A stretch of DNA of 64,000 bases from Dissulfurirhabdus thermomarina (GCF_012979235.1 NZ_JAATWC010000011.1:1-64000); one strand, 5' to 3'. Positions 18,070 through 29,506 are shown, counted from the first letter of the stretch. Made by a program: numbers and translations. Notes: generated by a model from the letters alone, not told the origin.

Positions 18070-20110
18070 ATTTTTAATGTGCGAAACGGCCGAGCCCTTC
18101 TCCTTCCTCCGCGCGCGATCCCCGCTCGCCTCCCGTTCCGCCGCCGAACGGGCCACGGCCGATCCCCCGCCGCCAGGAGGAGGAACGGGACCGCCATGAT
18201 CGAGACCACCCCCCGCCCCGCCACGCCCTCGGATGCCGCAGAGAGGCTCCGCCTGCTCTACCGGAGCGCCCGGCGCATGGGCACCCCCGACGAACTCGAC
18301 GTCCTCTTCGGCTACCTGGTGGAAGACATCGTGGAGGCCACGGGCCTCGAACGGCTGGTGGCCCTCTCCTTCGACGAGGAGCGGCGGCTCCTCGAGACGC
18401 GGGTCTTCTACGGCTTCGACGGCATTCGGAGCGAGACCGTCTTCCCCCTCGACCGGGTGGACGCCCTGCTCCGCAAGGCCTATGTGGACCGAGAGCCCAT
18501 GAACGTCCTGCCGCCCACCGAACCGCCGGAGGACGACGAAAGCACCGTCCGTTACACCCTCTACCGGGAAGACTTCGAGGGCCGCCGCCACCAGCGCCGC
18601 CGGCACATCAACCTCTGCCTCGCCCGGGCGCTGTCCCCCGACCAGGTGCCCGCCGCCCCGCCGCGGGCCGGGGTCCTTCGCCAGTGCTCCCTGCTCACGG
18701 TCTCCCCGGCCGAGGTCACCGCGGACCGGCTCCTGGGCCGGAGCCCGAACTACCTCGTCCTGCCCATCTGCGACGAGACCGCCTTCCACGGATTCGTGCT
18801 CGGCGACAAGGCCCGGACGGGCGCCACGGTCACCTACGAGGAGGCCCGGCTCGCCGCGGCCATCGCCGACCACTCCGCGGCGGCCATCGGGCGGGCCCGG
18901 AAGCAGAACGCCCTGCTGGAGAAGATCGCGCGGCAGAACGCCGATCTCCAGCGGGCCCACGAGCACCTCACCCTGAAGCTCGAGGAAATCGGGCGGCTCA
19001 AGAGTTTCTACGAGAGCATCGTCCAGAACCTCCGGAGCGGCCTCGTCACGGTGAACCAGTTCATGCGGATCACCCACCTCAACAAGGCCGCGGAGGAGAT
19101 CCTCGGCTACCGGCGGCAGGAGCTGATGGGCCGGCCCCTGGAGACCCTCTTCGCCTCGGAGATCCAGGGCGGCTGTCTCTTCACGGAGGCGGTGGACGAC
19201 ATGGAGGAGCACTGCGGGTTCCTCTCCGAGTACGAGATGCGCACCCGGGACGGCCGGGTGATCCCGGTGGAGGCCTGCCTCTCCACCATCACCGACCAGG
19301 CCGGGGAGGTCTCCGGCATGACCTGCATCTTCCGGGACATCACCGAGCGCCGCCTCGAGGAACAGCGCCTGGCCCGGATCGACCGGCTGGCCTCCCTGGG
19401 GGAACTCGCCGCGGGGATCGCCCACGAGATCCGAAACCCCCTGGCCGGGCTGGCCGGCGCCCTCCAGGTCATCGCCAAGGACCTGCGCAAGGACGGGGGG
19501 CCGCCGGAGGAGGTCCTGGACGAGATCTTCCGCCAAATCGGCCGCCTGGACGGCTTCGTGACCAACCTCCTGGTCTTCGCCCGGCCCTTTCAGCCGCGCT
19601 TTTCCAGCGTCAACGTGGACGAGGTCATCGAGAGCGCCCTCTTCCTGGTCTCGAAGAAGGTCCGTGACAAGGACATCCGGGTGGAACTCGACTTCGGGGC
19701 CGGGCAGCCGCCCGTCCAGGGAGACCCGAGCCTCCTCCAGCAGGTGTTTCTGAACCTCGTCCTGAACGCCGTCGATGCCATGGCGCCGGGGGGGACCCTG
19801 TCCATCCACACCTGCTGGCCCGAAAAGGCCGCCGCCTGCCGGCGCCCGGCCTGCATCAGCCCGGCGGGCCGGGACGCCGCCGGCACCGTCCGGGTGGTCT
19901 TCCGCGACACCGGCCACGGCATCCCGGCGGAGGCCCTGGACGCCGTATTCAATCCCTTCTACACCACCAAGAGCGGGGGAACGGGGCTGGGACTGGCCAT
20001 ATCCCACCGTTTCATCGAGCAGCACGACGGCACCATCCGCGTGGACAGCACCCCGGGGGAGGGGACCGTGTTCACCATCTGCCTGCCGACGAGGGGGGAG
20101 GAGGCACAGC

Positions 20111-21622
<1,512 letters not shown>

Positions 21623-21623
21623 C

Positions 21624-22991
21624 ATGCCGCGCCCGCCGCTTCGGGCGGCCGCGGCGTTCGCGGCCGCCTTCCTCTGCGCGCTTCCGGGCCCCGGCCCGGC
21701 CGCGGCCGCCTGCGTCACCGGCGACTGCCACGCCGGCCTCACCCGGCATCGGGTCCTCCACCCCCCCGCGGCCGAGGGGGAATGCACCGCCTGCCACGAG
21801 CCCACCGGAGCGCCGCACCCGGGCACGGGCCCGCCGGGCTTCCGGACCGCCGGAGAAGGGGGCGCCGCCCTCTGCGCCCGGTGCCACGAGAAAAGGGGGA
21901 CGGGGAAGAACGTCCACGACCCGGTGGCCGCCGGCGACTGCACCGCCTGCCACGACCCCCACGGGGCCGAGACGGAGGGCCTGGTCAGGGCGGGCCCGGG
22001 CGGAGCCCCTGTCTGCCTCGACTGCCACGAGGCCGAGGCCTTCACCCGTGCGGCCGTCCACGGCCCGGTGGCCGCCGGCGACTGCACCGCCTGCCACGAC
22101 CCCCACGAGTCCCCGGAACCGGCCCTCCTGCGCCGGAAGGGCCCGGCCCTCTGCTTCGGATGCCACTCGGACTTCGCCGCGGCCCTCGCCCGGGCCCCGG
22201 TGCGCCACACGGCCCTCGACCGGCGCGGCTGCACCGCCTGCCACGACCCTCACTCCGCCGCCCAGGGGCACCTCCTCCGGCGCCCCATGCCCGGCCTCTG
22301 CTTCGAGTGCCATCCGGCCATGGAGCGCACCTACCGCTCGGCCGCGGTGAAACACAAACCCCTCTACCGGGAGGAGAGCTGCGGCACCTGCCACGGGGCC
22401 CACTATGCCGACGCGCCGGGGCTTCTCCCGGAGAAGGAACTGGAGCTCTGCCTCGGCTGCCACGGAAAGGACGACGAGACCCGCTCGCATCCCCTCCGGA
22501 ACATCCGGAAGGAGATCAAGGGAAAGCGGCACCTCCACGGCCCCCTGGCCGAGGGGCGCTGCTCGCCCTGCCACGAACCCCACGGGTCCGACAACTTCCG
22601 GCTCCTCACCGGCCCGTACCCGGCCGCCTTCTACGCCCCCTACGCCGACGGCACCTACGGCTTCTGCCTCCGGTGCCACGAGCGGAACCTCCTCCGCTTC
22701 GCCGAAACCACCCTCTATACCCGGTTCCGGGACGGAAAGCGGAACCTCCACGTCCGCCACACGGCCTCGGGGCGAAAGGGCCGGACCTGCCGGGCCTGCC
22801 ACGCCCCCCACGCAGCCGACGCCCCGCATCTTCTCGCCGACGAGGGCGCCCCCTTCGGCGGCTGGCGGATCCCCCTCCGCTTCACGCCGCTGCCCGACGG
22901 CGGGCGCTGCGCCCCCGGCTGCCACCGGCCGCTGTCCTATTCCCGCTCGGGGAAGGGCGCCGCCGGAACCGGCCGGGGGAACACCCCGTAA
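21624..22991 (+). CDS. 15-heme c-type cytochrome
   Basis: A 455-residue secreted protein (signal peptide rich in Ala, then AAAC). It has thirteen CXXCH motifs plus two unusual ones: CX4CH at the N-terminus (CVTGDCH) and CX3CH at the C-terminus (CAPGCH). Several sit in repeats of the paired-CXXCH type, with VAAGDCTACHDPH occurring nearly identically more than once and VHGP/LHGPLAEG spacers. It starts 1 nt after the stop of the activator gene and so belongs to the kinase-regulator operon. It may be a periplasmic carrier under the same control, or supply the redox signal to the kinase (inference). Confidence 0.9.
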   Translation: MPRPPLRAAAAFAAAFLCALPGPGPAAAACVTGDCHAGLTRHRVLHPPAAEGECTACHEPTGAPHPGTGPPGFRTAGEGGAALCARCHEKRGTGKNVHDPVAAGDCTACHDPHGAETEGLVRAGPGGAPVCLDCHEAEAFTRAAVHGPVAAGDCTACHDPHESPEPALLRRKGPALCFGCHSDFAAALARAPVRHTALDRRGCTACHDPHSAAQGHLLRRPMPGLCFECHPAMERTYRSAAVKHKPLYREESCGTCHGAHYADAPGLLPEKELELCLGCHGKDDETRSHPLRNIRKEIKGKRHLHGPLAEGRCSPCHEPHGSDNFRLLTGPYPAAFYAPYADGTYGFCLRCHERNLLRFAETTLYTRFRDGKRNLHVRHTASGRKGRTCRACHAPHAADAPHLLADEGAPFGGWRIPLRFTPLPDGGRCAPGCHRPLSYSRSGKGAAGTGRGNTP

Positions 22992-23098
22992 AAGGCCGTC
23001 CGGCCGGAAAGCTCCGAGCGGCCCTCCTCCCCGTGCCGGGACACAAGGCACGGTTCGGTACCGCCCCGGGACGAACACACCCGAAACGCCGCCGTCAA

Positions 23099-23236
23099 GG
23101 GGGAGATCCCCCAATAGCCCGCCGGGGCCCGAACCCGGCGCCGCGTGGCGCGGCGGCCCGTCCCCGCCCGCCGGGATGCGGCAGCCCTCCCGGTCAGGCC
23201 AAATCACCACACGACCACCCTTTTGGGCCATATGCC
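23099..23236. promoter_or_regulatory. two inverted repeats in the 523-nt leader region before the OmcE-like operon
   Basis: GGGGGAGATCCCCC at 23099-23112 and GGGCCATATGCC at 23225-23236, about 270 and 140 bp upstream of the sigma-54-type promoter, at distances usual for NtrC-type enhancers. The rest of 22992-23514 contains no gene; an AT-rich stretch at about 23295-23330 may be a bend or a second promoter. Confidence 0.4.
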
Positions 23237-23368
23237 GCAGAGAACCCCGAGCCGGGTGCCGGGGGGCCGAGGGCCGGGACATACAACGCAAATCCTTAAC
23301 ATATTTTTATTTCTAGATTTTTCTGCCTCCTCCCGGGCACCCGCACCGCGACGCCGGAGGGCCTTTCG

Positions 23369-23384
23369 TGGCACGGCGGTTGCT
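23369..23384 (+). promoter_or_regulatory. sigma-54 promoter of the electron-transfer operon
   Basis: TGGCACGGCGGTTGCT matches the sigma-54 consensus (TGGCACG-N4-TTGCW) throughout: GG at 23370-23371, GC at 23382-23383. The start would be near 23396, with a leader of about 120 nt to the ATG at 23515. It is the best sigma-54 site in the window. Confidence 0.82.
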
Positions 23385-23514
23385 CTATTCCGGTGGCAGG
23401 CCGGCACCCTCCTGGGGGGGAGGAACCCGGCCGGGAACGTGGGAGAGGGCCGACCCCACATTCCAACCGGCCGTCCATCGGGGACGCGCCGGAACACCCA
23501 AAGAGGAGGAGATC

Positions 23515-24270
23515 ATGCGACGGAACACACTGCACCGGATGGGACTTGCCGGGATGGCCACAGCGGCCGCGGCCTTCGCCCTTTCGCTCCTCGGCGGCGC
23601 CCCCGCCTTCGGCGGGGCCGCTCCCGGGACAGGCATCGTGGGCTCGAAGCACGACATGCTGCTCTACACGGCGGCCAACGGCGGCGTGGTGGATCCCCAC
23701 GGCCGGGTCTGCGCCTATTGTCACACCCCGCACCATGCGGTGGACGATCCCAACGCCGACTACATGCCGCTCTGGAGCCGGCAGGTCACCCAGGAGCCCG
23801 TCTTCATCGAGTATTCCAGCCCGACCCTGGACGCCGTCATCACCGACCCGGTGGCCGGCCCCTCCCGGCTCTGCATGAGCTGTCATGACGGTGCCGTGGC
23901 CATCGACGCCTACTACGGGAGCAACGGCACCGCCACCCTCACCGAGGGCGACGCCTTCGGCGAGATCGGCATCGGCCTCAACGGCGACCTCTCCAACGAC
24001 CACCCCATCGGGTTCGACTACCCCAGCGTGGCCCTGGCCGATCCCGAGATCAAGGACGCCTCCTCGGTGTTCATCGAGAACGCCGTGGGGACCACCATCG
24101 CCGACGTCCTCTGGGATGACGGCTCCGGCAACCAGCTCATGACCTGCGCCACGTGCCACGACGTCCACAACGGGCCGAGCACCGCCACCTCCGGGACGGA
24201 TCCCGGCGGGTGGTTCCTCTACGCCCCGCAGAACAACGCCAAGATCTGCCTCTCCTGCCATGACAAGTAA
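23515..24270 (+). CDS. OmcE-like tetraheme cytochrome (nanowire-type)
   Basis: 251 residues: signal peptide (about 1-33), then GSKHDMLLYTAANGG, CAYCHTPHH, PLWSRQ, YSSPTLDA, CMSCHDGAVAI, DHPIGFDY, CATCHDVHN and a final CLSCHDK at the C-terminus. This order of four CXXCH motifs and the spacing landmarks match OmcE of Geobacter, which polymerises into extracellular heme filaments. Assignment is by motif order; filament formation is inference. SD AGAGGAGGA lies just before the ATG. First gene of the operon, directly under the sigma-54 promoter, and followed by a strong terminator that should keep its mRNA more abundant than the accessory genes. Confidence 0.82.
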   Translation: MRRNTLHRMGLAGMATAAAAFALSLLGGAPAFGGAAPGTGIVGSKHDMLLYTAANGGVVDPHGRVCAYCHTPHHAVDDPNADYMPLWSRQVTQEPVFIEYSSPTLDAVITDPVAGPSRLCMSCHDGAVAIDAYYGSNGTATLTEGDAFGEIGIGLNGDLSNDHPIGFDYPSVALADPEIKDASSVFIENAVGTTIADVLWDDGSGNQLMTCATCHDVHNGPSTATSGTDPGGWFLYAPQNNAKICLSCHDK

Positions 24271-24315
24271 CGGCGGAGCCGGCAGCTGACGGCGCCTGCG
24301 ACGACACACGAACCG

Positions 24316-24350
24316 GGGCCGCCGATCGCAGTGTCGGCGGCCCTTTTTTT
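24316..24350 (+). terminator. intrinsic terminator inside the operon, after the OmcE-like gene
   Basis: GGGCCGCCGA at 24316-24325 pairs perfectly with TCGGCGGCCC at 24334-24343 (8-nt loop), followed by seven T at 24344-24350. It lies 46 nt after the cytochrome stop and 44 nt before the next gene, with no promoter visible between. Confidence 0.9.
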
Positions 24351-24393
24351 CCGGCCGGCGCGAGGCCGGCCCCACCCAGGAGGACAGGAAGAG

Positions 24394-25533
24394 ATGAAGC
24401 CGACGAATCCCGCCCGACGCCATCGGTTCCTCGCCGCCGCGGCCCTGGCCGTCCTCCTGCTCCCCGGCTGCGCCGGGAAACGGGGAGGTCCCGCCGAGGC
24501 CGTCTTCTTCCCGCCGGCCCCGAACCCGCCGAGGATCCAGTTCCTCCTCGGGGTCGGCGACTCGCGGGACGTGGAAGGCCGGCCCAGCGGCTTCTCCCTC
24601 TTCGTGATGGGCGACGAGGAGGCGCGGCGCGTCAAGCCCATCGTGAAGCCCTACGGCGTCACGGCGAAGAACGGGAAGGTCTACCTCGTGGACGCCTCCG
24701 CCGCCCGGGTGGCCGTCATCGACTTCCCCGGGCGGACCTTCCGCTTCCTCAAGGGCAACGCCGGCATGGGGGCCATGAAGAAGCCCATCAACGTGGCCGT
24801 GGACGACAAGGGAACGGCCTACGTCACCGACGTGGCCCGGCGGGAGATCCTGGTCTACGACCCGGAGGGCAACTACGTGAAGGCCGTGGGAAGGCCCCTC
24901 GGCATGAAGCCCATCGACGTGGCCGTCTCGGGCAGCGAGCTCTACGTGGTGGACTTCGGCCACAGCGCCGTCCGCATCCTGGACCGCTGGACCGGGCGCG
25001 AGCTGGGCGCCGTGGGCCAGGGGGAGGGGCTCGGGGAACGGCTCTCCCTCCCCACCCACCTCGACCTCGACGCCCGGGGCTTCATCTACTGCACCAACAT
25101 CGGCACGGGGCGGGTCATGAAGTTCGACCGCGACAACCACCTCCTCCAGGCCTTCGGCCGCCTCGGCGACGGCTTCGGCCAGTTCGCCCGGCCCAAGGGA
25201 ATCGCCGTGGACCACGAGGGGCGGATCTACGTGGTGGACGCGGGGCACCAGAACGTCCAGGTCTTCGACCCGGAAGGCCGGCTCCTCATGTTCTTCGGCG
25301 ACCCGGGCCTCCCGGTGGGCTCCATGAACCTCCCGGCGGGGATCGCCGTCTCCCGGGACAACCTCGACTACTTCCAGACCCTGGCCGACCCCTCGTTCAA
25401 GCTCGAGACCGTGATCTACGTCACCAACCAGTTCGGCCCCCACAAGCTGGCCGTCTACGGCCTGGGCCGGAAGGAGGGGGTGGATTACGAGGCGGCCCCG
25501 GCGGCAGGGGACGGCAACGCCACCGGGCCGTGA
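24394..25533 (+). CDS. NHL-repeat beta-propeller lipoprotein
   Basis: 379 residues. Lipoprotein signal with lipobox LLLPGC, then repeated NHL blades: ITV-type units such as VAVDDKGTAYVTDVARREILVYDPEGNYVKAVG and a later unit from residue about 268 with IAVDHEGRIYVVDAGHQN. Propellers of this kind are repeatedly encoded beside multiheme cytochromes in metal-reducing bacteria, probably as scaffold or secretion/maturation partners. AGGAGGA precedes the ATG. Its stop overlaps the start of the next gene (GTGA). A second propeller of the same type is encoded at 30090. Confidence 0.87.
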   Translation: MKPTNPARRHRFLAAAALAVLLLPGCAGKRGGPAEAVFFPPAPNPPRIQFLLGVGDSRDVEGRPSGFSLFVMGDEEARRVKPIVKPYGVTAKNGKVYLVDASAARVAVIDFPGRTFRFLKGNAGMGAMKKPINVAVDDKGTAYVTDVARREILVYDPEGNYVKAVGRPLGMKPIDVAVSGSELYVVDFGHSAVRILDRWTGRELGAVGQGEGLGERLSLPTHLDLDARGFIYCTNIGTGRVMKFDRDNHLLQAFGRLGDGFGQFARPKGIAVDHEGRIYVVDAGHQNVQVFDPEGRLLMFFGDPGLPVGSMNLPAGIAVSRDNLDYFQTLADPSFKLETVIYVTNQFGPHKLAVYGLGRKEGVDYEAAPAAGDGNATGP

Positions 25534-26135
25534 GACCCCGTGGTGGCCCAGTCGGAATCGGGGGGCTCGCCATGCTCCTCCTCGGCGTCCTCGGCATCGG
25601 CATGCTGGCTGCCGCCTGCGACCCGGTCACCCGACACGAGGTCCTCTCCACGGTCTTCGACGGGGTCCCGGAGCTGCCGCCGGCCGAGGAGATGTGCGAG
25701 GCCTACGCCCGCCGCAAGGTGGCCGAGGCCCTGGCCCCGCCGAAGTCCGAGGCCGGGGAGGCCGCGAAACCGGCCGAGCGGCGCTCGAGCCACCGGCCCT
25801 ACGCGGAAAAACGCTGCACCGACTGCCACGACTTCAGCACCCGGGTGGGGCTCCTCCATCCCCGCACCGAGCTCTGCTTCACCTGCCACAAGGGCTTCGT
25901 CCGGGGCCCCTTCGTCCACGGTCCCGTGGCCGTGGGCGACTGCCTCGCCTGCCATCTCCCCCACACGTCTCCGAACCCGGCCCTCCTCCGCGAGGACCGG
26001 ACCGCCATCTGCCAGAGGTGCCACCGGGAGGAACGGCTGGCGGCGGCCCTGCACCGGAAGGTGGTGGAACACGGCATGAACTGCGTGGACTGCCACGATC
26101 CGCACTACGGAGATGCCCGGTATTTCCTGAGATGA
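25530..26135 (+). CDS. pentaheme cytochrome lipoprotein
   Basis: 201 residues. Signal/lipobox-like LLGVLGIGMLAAAC, so probably a lipoprotein. The N-terminal third is heme-free and partly helical (EEMCEAYARRKVAEAL). Five CXXCH motifs follow: CTDCH, CFTCH, CLACH, CQRCH and CVDCH, ending in HDPHYGDARYFLR. GTG start overlapping the upstream stop. Placed just before the outer-membrane barrel gene, it fits the periplasmic-side cytochrome of a porin-cytochrome conduit. Confidence 0.85.
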   Translation: MRPRGGPVGIGGLAMLLLGVLGIGMLAAACDPVTRHEVLSTVFDGVPELPPAEEMCEAYARRKVAEALAPPKSEAGEAAKPAERRSSHRPYAEKRCTDCHDFSTRVGLLHPRTELCFTCHKGFVRGPFVHGPVAVGDCLACHLPHTSPNPALLREDRTAICQRCHREERLAAALHRKVVEHGMNCVDCHDPHYGDARYFLR

Positions 26136-26150
26136 TCCCGGGAGGCACCC

Positions 26151-28115
26151 TTGGGACGTCTCGGCGCGATAACCCTGGTGATCCTCGCCATGACCGTACA
26201 AACGGCCGCCGCGCAACAAAGGGCCCTCTTCCGGCTCCACCACTTCAACAACTGGCTGGACGTGACCTACGACTTCGACTACGGCCGCACCCGGACCAGG
26301 GGCGCCCCCGCCCTGGAATCCACCCAGCACCGGGTGGAGGAGACCCTCCACCTCGGGGCGGACTACGCCGTCTACCACCCCCGCTTCCTCAAGGGCTCCC
26401 TCTCGGCGGACCTCGGCCTCAAGCAGGACGTCTACCGCGAACCGGGCCGAAGCGGCTCCGACTCGGGGGAACTCGTGGAATACCGGGTGGACGGGGTCTT
26501 CCTGGAACGCCACCCCTACCCCGTGGACTTCTTCGCGGGCTCCGCCGCGAGCCGGGTCATCCGACGCTTCGCCAAGAGCTACGACCAGACCGTGGATGCC
26601 CGGGGGGCGGGGCTCACCCTCCGCTCCACCACCTTCCCCGCCCGTCTCCTCTACCGCTACCGGTCCACGGAGACCGAGGGGCTCGGCCTCGACCGCCTGG
26701 AGACCAGCGAGACGGCCGCCTTCACCGGCACCCACCGGGCCGGGGACCTCAGCCGGACCACCCTCTTCCTTTCCCATACCTCGGGGGGGACCACCTTCAC
26801 GGGCGCCGCCGCGCCGATCACCGTCTCCAGGAACACGGCCGCCGCCGCCAACAACCTCTCCTGGACCTCGGGGGAACGGGGCCGGAACCTGGACACCAGC
26901 TTCTCCTACGCCGAGGATACGGGAAGCAGCCCGACCCGGGCCGCCGACTGGGGGGAGAACATCGCCTGGGACCTCGGCCGGGCCCTCAAGTGGTCCCTCC
27001 GCTACGAGGGAAACCGGTACGAGACGGAGACCTTCGAGCGCCGGGAACACCGGGGCCAGACCTGGCTGGAGCACCGACTCTTCCAGAGCCTCACCACCCG
27101 GATCGGGGCCGGCGGCGCCAGGACCACGTACCTCTCCGGCCGGGAGACCCACCGCTCGGCCTTCCTCAACGTCTCCTACCGAAAGCGCCTCCCCGCGGCA
27201 AGCCGCCTGAGCCTCTTCTTCTCCCTGAATCGGGACGTCACCGACCGCGACGTGAAGGCCCGATTCCTGGAGGTGCGGGACGAGCGCCTCACCGTGGATC
27301 CCCTGGGAAACCTCCTGGAGAAGACGGACATCGATCCCGCCACCGTCCAGGTCTGGAACGAGACCCGGACGGTGCGCTACAGCCCCGGGGTGGACTACGA
27401 CCTCCACCCCGTGGGACGGCGCCTGGAGCTCCTCCCCCACCCCGGGGGAGGCGTCTCCGTGGGCGACGTCCTCTCGGTGGACTACACCTACACCGTGAAC
27501 CCTTCCATCCGGTACCGGACCGTCACCCATGGCCTCGGGGCCACGCTCCAGCTCTTCCGGAATCGCTACCGGGTCTTCGTGAACTACACCGGCAGCGACC
27601 AGGACCTCCTCGGGGGTTCGGACGAGGCCATCCGCCTGGACAACACCGCCGCCTTCGTGGCCGGCATGGAGGCCGCTTACCGGTTCCATACCCTCGGCCT
27701 CGAGTACGACCGCACCGACTCGCGCATCGAGCGCACGGACTCCACCAGCGCCTACTGGCGCTACGCCCGTTACCTCGGGGGACACTACGTGGGCTGGGCC
27801 GTCCGCGACACCTGGCGCCGCTTCGAGGACGCCGACCCGGGTGCCCGCAGCACCAGCGGCCACGACAACAGCCTGGGCGCCAGCGCCTTCTACCGGCGCC
27901 AGGCGGGACGGCGGAGCTTCTTCTCGGCGGAGGCCGAGTTCCTGGACTACCGGGGCCGGGGCCGCGACCGCGACACCCTGAACCTCCGGCTCACCTACCA
28001 GGTGCACCTGCGGCGGACGGAGCTGTCGCTCTTCGGCGAGACCACGTGGGAAGACTACGAGGACACCCGGCAGACCACGGCCCGGCTGGGGCTTCGGATC
28101 CGGAGGACCTTCTGA
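26151..28115 (+). CDS. outer-membrane beta-barrel of a porin-cytochrome conduit
   Basis: 654 residues from a TTG start 5 nt after GGGAGG. Signal peptide (ITLVILAMTVQTAAAQQ), then a long run of alternating polar/aromatic beta strands (LDVTYDFDYGRTRT, LSADLGLKQDVY, FVNYTGSDQDLL) and a C-terminal Phe (RLGLRIRRTF), as in transmembrane barrels. There is no plug, peptidase or POTRA domain. Flanked by the 5-heme lipoprotein and the 7-heme cytochrome, it most likely forms the sheath that lets hemes cross the outer membrane. The family is not one I can name exactly. Confidence 0.82.
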   Translation: MGRLGAITLVILAMTVQTAAAQQRALFRLHHFNNWLDVTYDFDYGRTRTRGAPALESTQHRVEETLHLGADYAVYHPRFLKGSLSADLGLKQDVYREPGRSGSDSGELVEYRVDGVFLERHPYPVDFFAGSAASRVIRRFAKSYDQTVDARGAGLTLRSTTFPARLLYRYRSTETEGLGLDRLETSETAAFTGTHRAGDLSRTTLFLSHTSGGTTFTGAAAPITVSRNTAAAANNLSWTSGERGRNLDTSFSYAEDTGSSPTRAADWGENIAWDLGRALKWSLRYEGNRYETETFERREHRGQTWLEHRLFQSLTTRIGAGGARTTYLSGRETHRSAFLNVSYRKRLPAASRLSLFFSLNRDVTDRDVKARFLEVRDERLTVDPLGNLLEKTDIDPATVQVWNETRTVRYSPGVDYDLHPVGRRLELLPHPGGGVSVGDVLSVDYTYTVNPSIRYRTVTHGLGATLQLFRNRYRVFVNYTGSDQDLLGGSDEAIRLDNTAAFVAGMEAAYRFHTLGLEYDRTDSRIERTDSTSAYWRYARYLGGHYVGWAVRDTWRRFEDADPGARSTSGHDNSLGASAFYRRQAGRRSFFSAEAEFLDYRGRGRDRDTLNLRLTYQVHLRRTELSLFGETTWEDYEDTRQTTARLGLRIRRTF

Positions 28116-28146
28116 TGCGGCTCGATGCGGCCACGGGAGGCAGGCG

Positions 28147-28686
28147 GTGACCGGGCGGGACCGGGCGGTCTTCGCCCTGCGGCTCGCCGCCCTGGCCCTG
28201 GCCGGGGTGGCCGGCACCGCCGTGGGCCTCTACCTCGCCCTGGACCGGGGGCTCGGCGGGGACTACGCCACGGCCTTCTCGGTGCTGGACGAGGTCACCC
28301 GCAGCCTCCGGCGGCTGCTGGCCGCCTCGGCGGCCGTCCAGGCGGGCCTCCTCGGGGCGGTGTTCCTGCCGGCGGCGATTTGGTGGACGCACCGCGTGGC
28401 CGGGCCGCTCCACCGGTTCCGCGCCCTTCTCCGGGCCCTCGGGCCGGCGGGGTCCGAGTCCCGGCGGCTGGGGCCCTTCCGGGGAAACGACCGCTACCGG
28501 GAGATCCCCCGCCTCTGGAACGCCGGCCTCATCCGGTGGGAGTGGTTCCTCCGGTCCGCGGCCGGGGAGATACGGGCCATCGGGGAAGCCCTCCCGGGCA
28601 CCGGTGTGAACGCCGCGGCGCTCGCGGAGGTCCGGGAGCGCCTCGACCGCCTGGTGAAGGAGATGGAACGCCATGCCGGCCGCTAG
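28147..28686 (+). CDS. two-span membrane protein with HAMP-like segment
   Basis: 179 residues. Span 1 about 10-32 (LRLAALALAGVAGTAVGLYLAL), a short periplasmic loop, span 2 about 58-80, then WWTHRVAGPLHRFRALLRAL, which resembles the start of HAMP linkers (HRIAGPLYR). It ends with a helical stretch. No output domain (kinase, methyl-accepting or cyclase) follows. Such small proteins recur in cytochrome clusters, but their function is unknown to me. GTG start; overlaps the 7-heme gene by 14 nt. A second, similar protein is at 29503. Confidence 0.7.
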   Translation: MTGRDRAVFALRLAALALAGVAGTAVGLYLALDRGLGGDYATAFSVLDEVTRSLRRLLAASAAVQAGLLGAVFLPAAIWWTHRVAGPLHRFRALLRALGPAGSESRRLGPFRGNDRYREIPRLWNAGLIRWEWFLRSAAGEIRAIGEALPGTGVNAAALAEVRERLDRLVKEMERHAGR

Positions 28687-29506
28687 GCGGTGCGCCGTCC
28701 TGCCGCTGGCGGCCCTGGCGGTGCTGGCGGCCTGGACCCTGCGCTGCCGCCTCGAGACCCGGCAAAACCCGCACGAGGGAAGCATGGACTGCCGCACCTG
28801 CCACATCACCCGCCCGGAACCCGGCGGCCCGAACCTCTTCGCCAGGGACATCGAGGCCCTCTGCCGCGGCTGCCACCCCGACGTCCGCCTCGGGCGGACC
28901 CATCCCGTGGCCGTGGCCCCCACCTTTGCGCTGCCGGCGGACCTCCCCCTGGACTGGAAGGGCGAGATGACCTGCACCACCTGCCACTTCATGCACCTCG
29001 ACACCCGGCGGCCGGCGGGCGGAACGGCCGGCGGCCTCCTGCGGCGCGCCACGCGGGGGCGCCGCTTCTGCCTGGAATGCCACGGGCGGGCCGGGGGGCT
29101 TCCGGGGCGCCGGGGCCACAGCCTGGCCGCCGGCAAGGCCCACGAAGCCCGCGGCTTCCGGGTGACCGCCCCGGGTTCACCCTTGGACCGGGCCTCCGCC
29201 GCCTGCCTCACCTGCCACGACGGATCCATCTCGCCCGATACCGGCAACGTCCGGATCGGCAGCGGGATCTGGCGGCACGGGCCGCCTCCGGGGCGGTCCG
29301 TCAGCCACCCGGTGGGGGTCGACTACCGGCCCGGCCGCCGGCGCGCCGCCGCCCTCCGGCCGAGGGCGGCACTCCCGGCCTACATCCGCCTGCCGGGCGG
29401 AAGGGTGGAATGCCTCACCTGCCACGATCTCTATTCCCGGAACGACCACCTGCTCGTGGTCTCCAACGAAAGGAGCCGGCTGTGTCTCACCTGCCACGAG
29501 AAGTGA
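28673..29506 (+). CDS. heptaheme c-type cytochrome
   Basis: 277 residues. An N-terminal hydrophobic segment (about 8-22), either an uncleaved anchor or a signal peptide, then seven CXXCH motifs: CRTCH, CRGCH, CTTCH, CLECH, CLTCH, CLTCH and CLTCH. The end, ERSRLCLTCHEK, resembles the OmcE-like termini encoded in the same operon. Probably a periplasmic or membrane-anchored relay. SD AAGGAG 10 nt before the ATG. The next gene overlaps its stop (GTGA). Confidence 0.85.
   Translation: MPAARRCAVLPLAALAVLAAWTLRCRLETRQNPHEGSMDCRTCHITRPEPGGPNLFARDIEALCRGCHPDVRLGRTHPVAVAPTFALPADLPLDWKGEMTCTTCHFMHLDTRRPAGGTAGGLLRRATRGRRFCLECHGRAGGLPGRRGHSLAAGKAHEARGFRVTAPGSPLDRASAACLTCHDGSISPDTGNVRIGSGIWRHGPPPGRSVSHPVGVDYRPGRRRAAALRPRAALPAYIRLPGGRVECLTCHDLYSRNDHLLVVSNERSRLCLTCHEK

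Noticed and set aside
22992-23514. c-di-GMP or cGAMP (GEMM) riboswitch before the OmcE-like gene
   Set aside because: Such riboswitches control cytochromes in Geobacter, so I looked here and before the octaheme genes, but found no GEMM core pairing.
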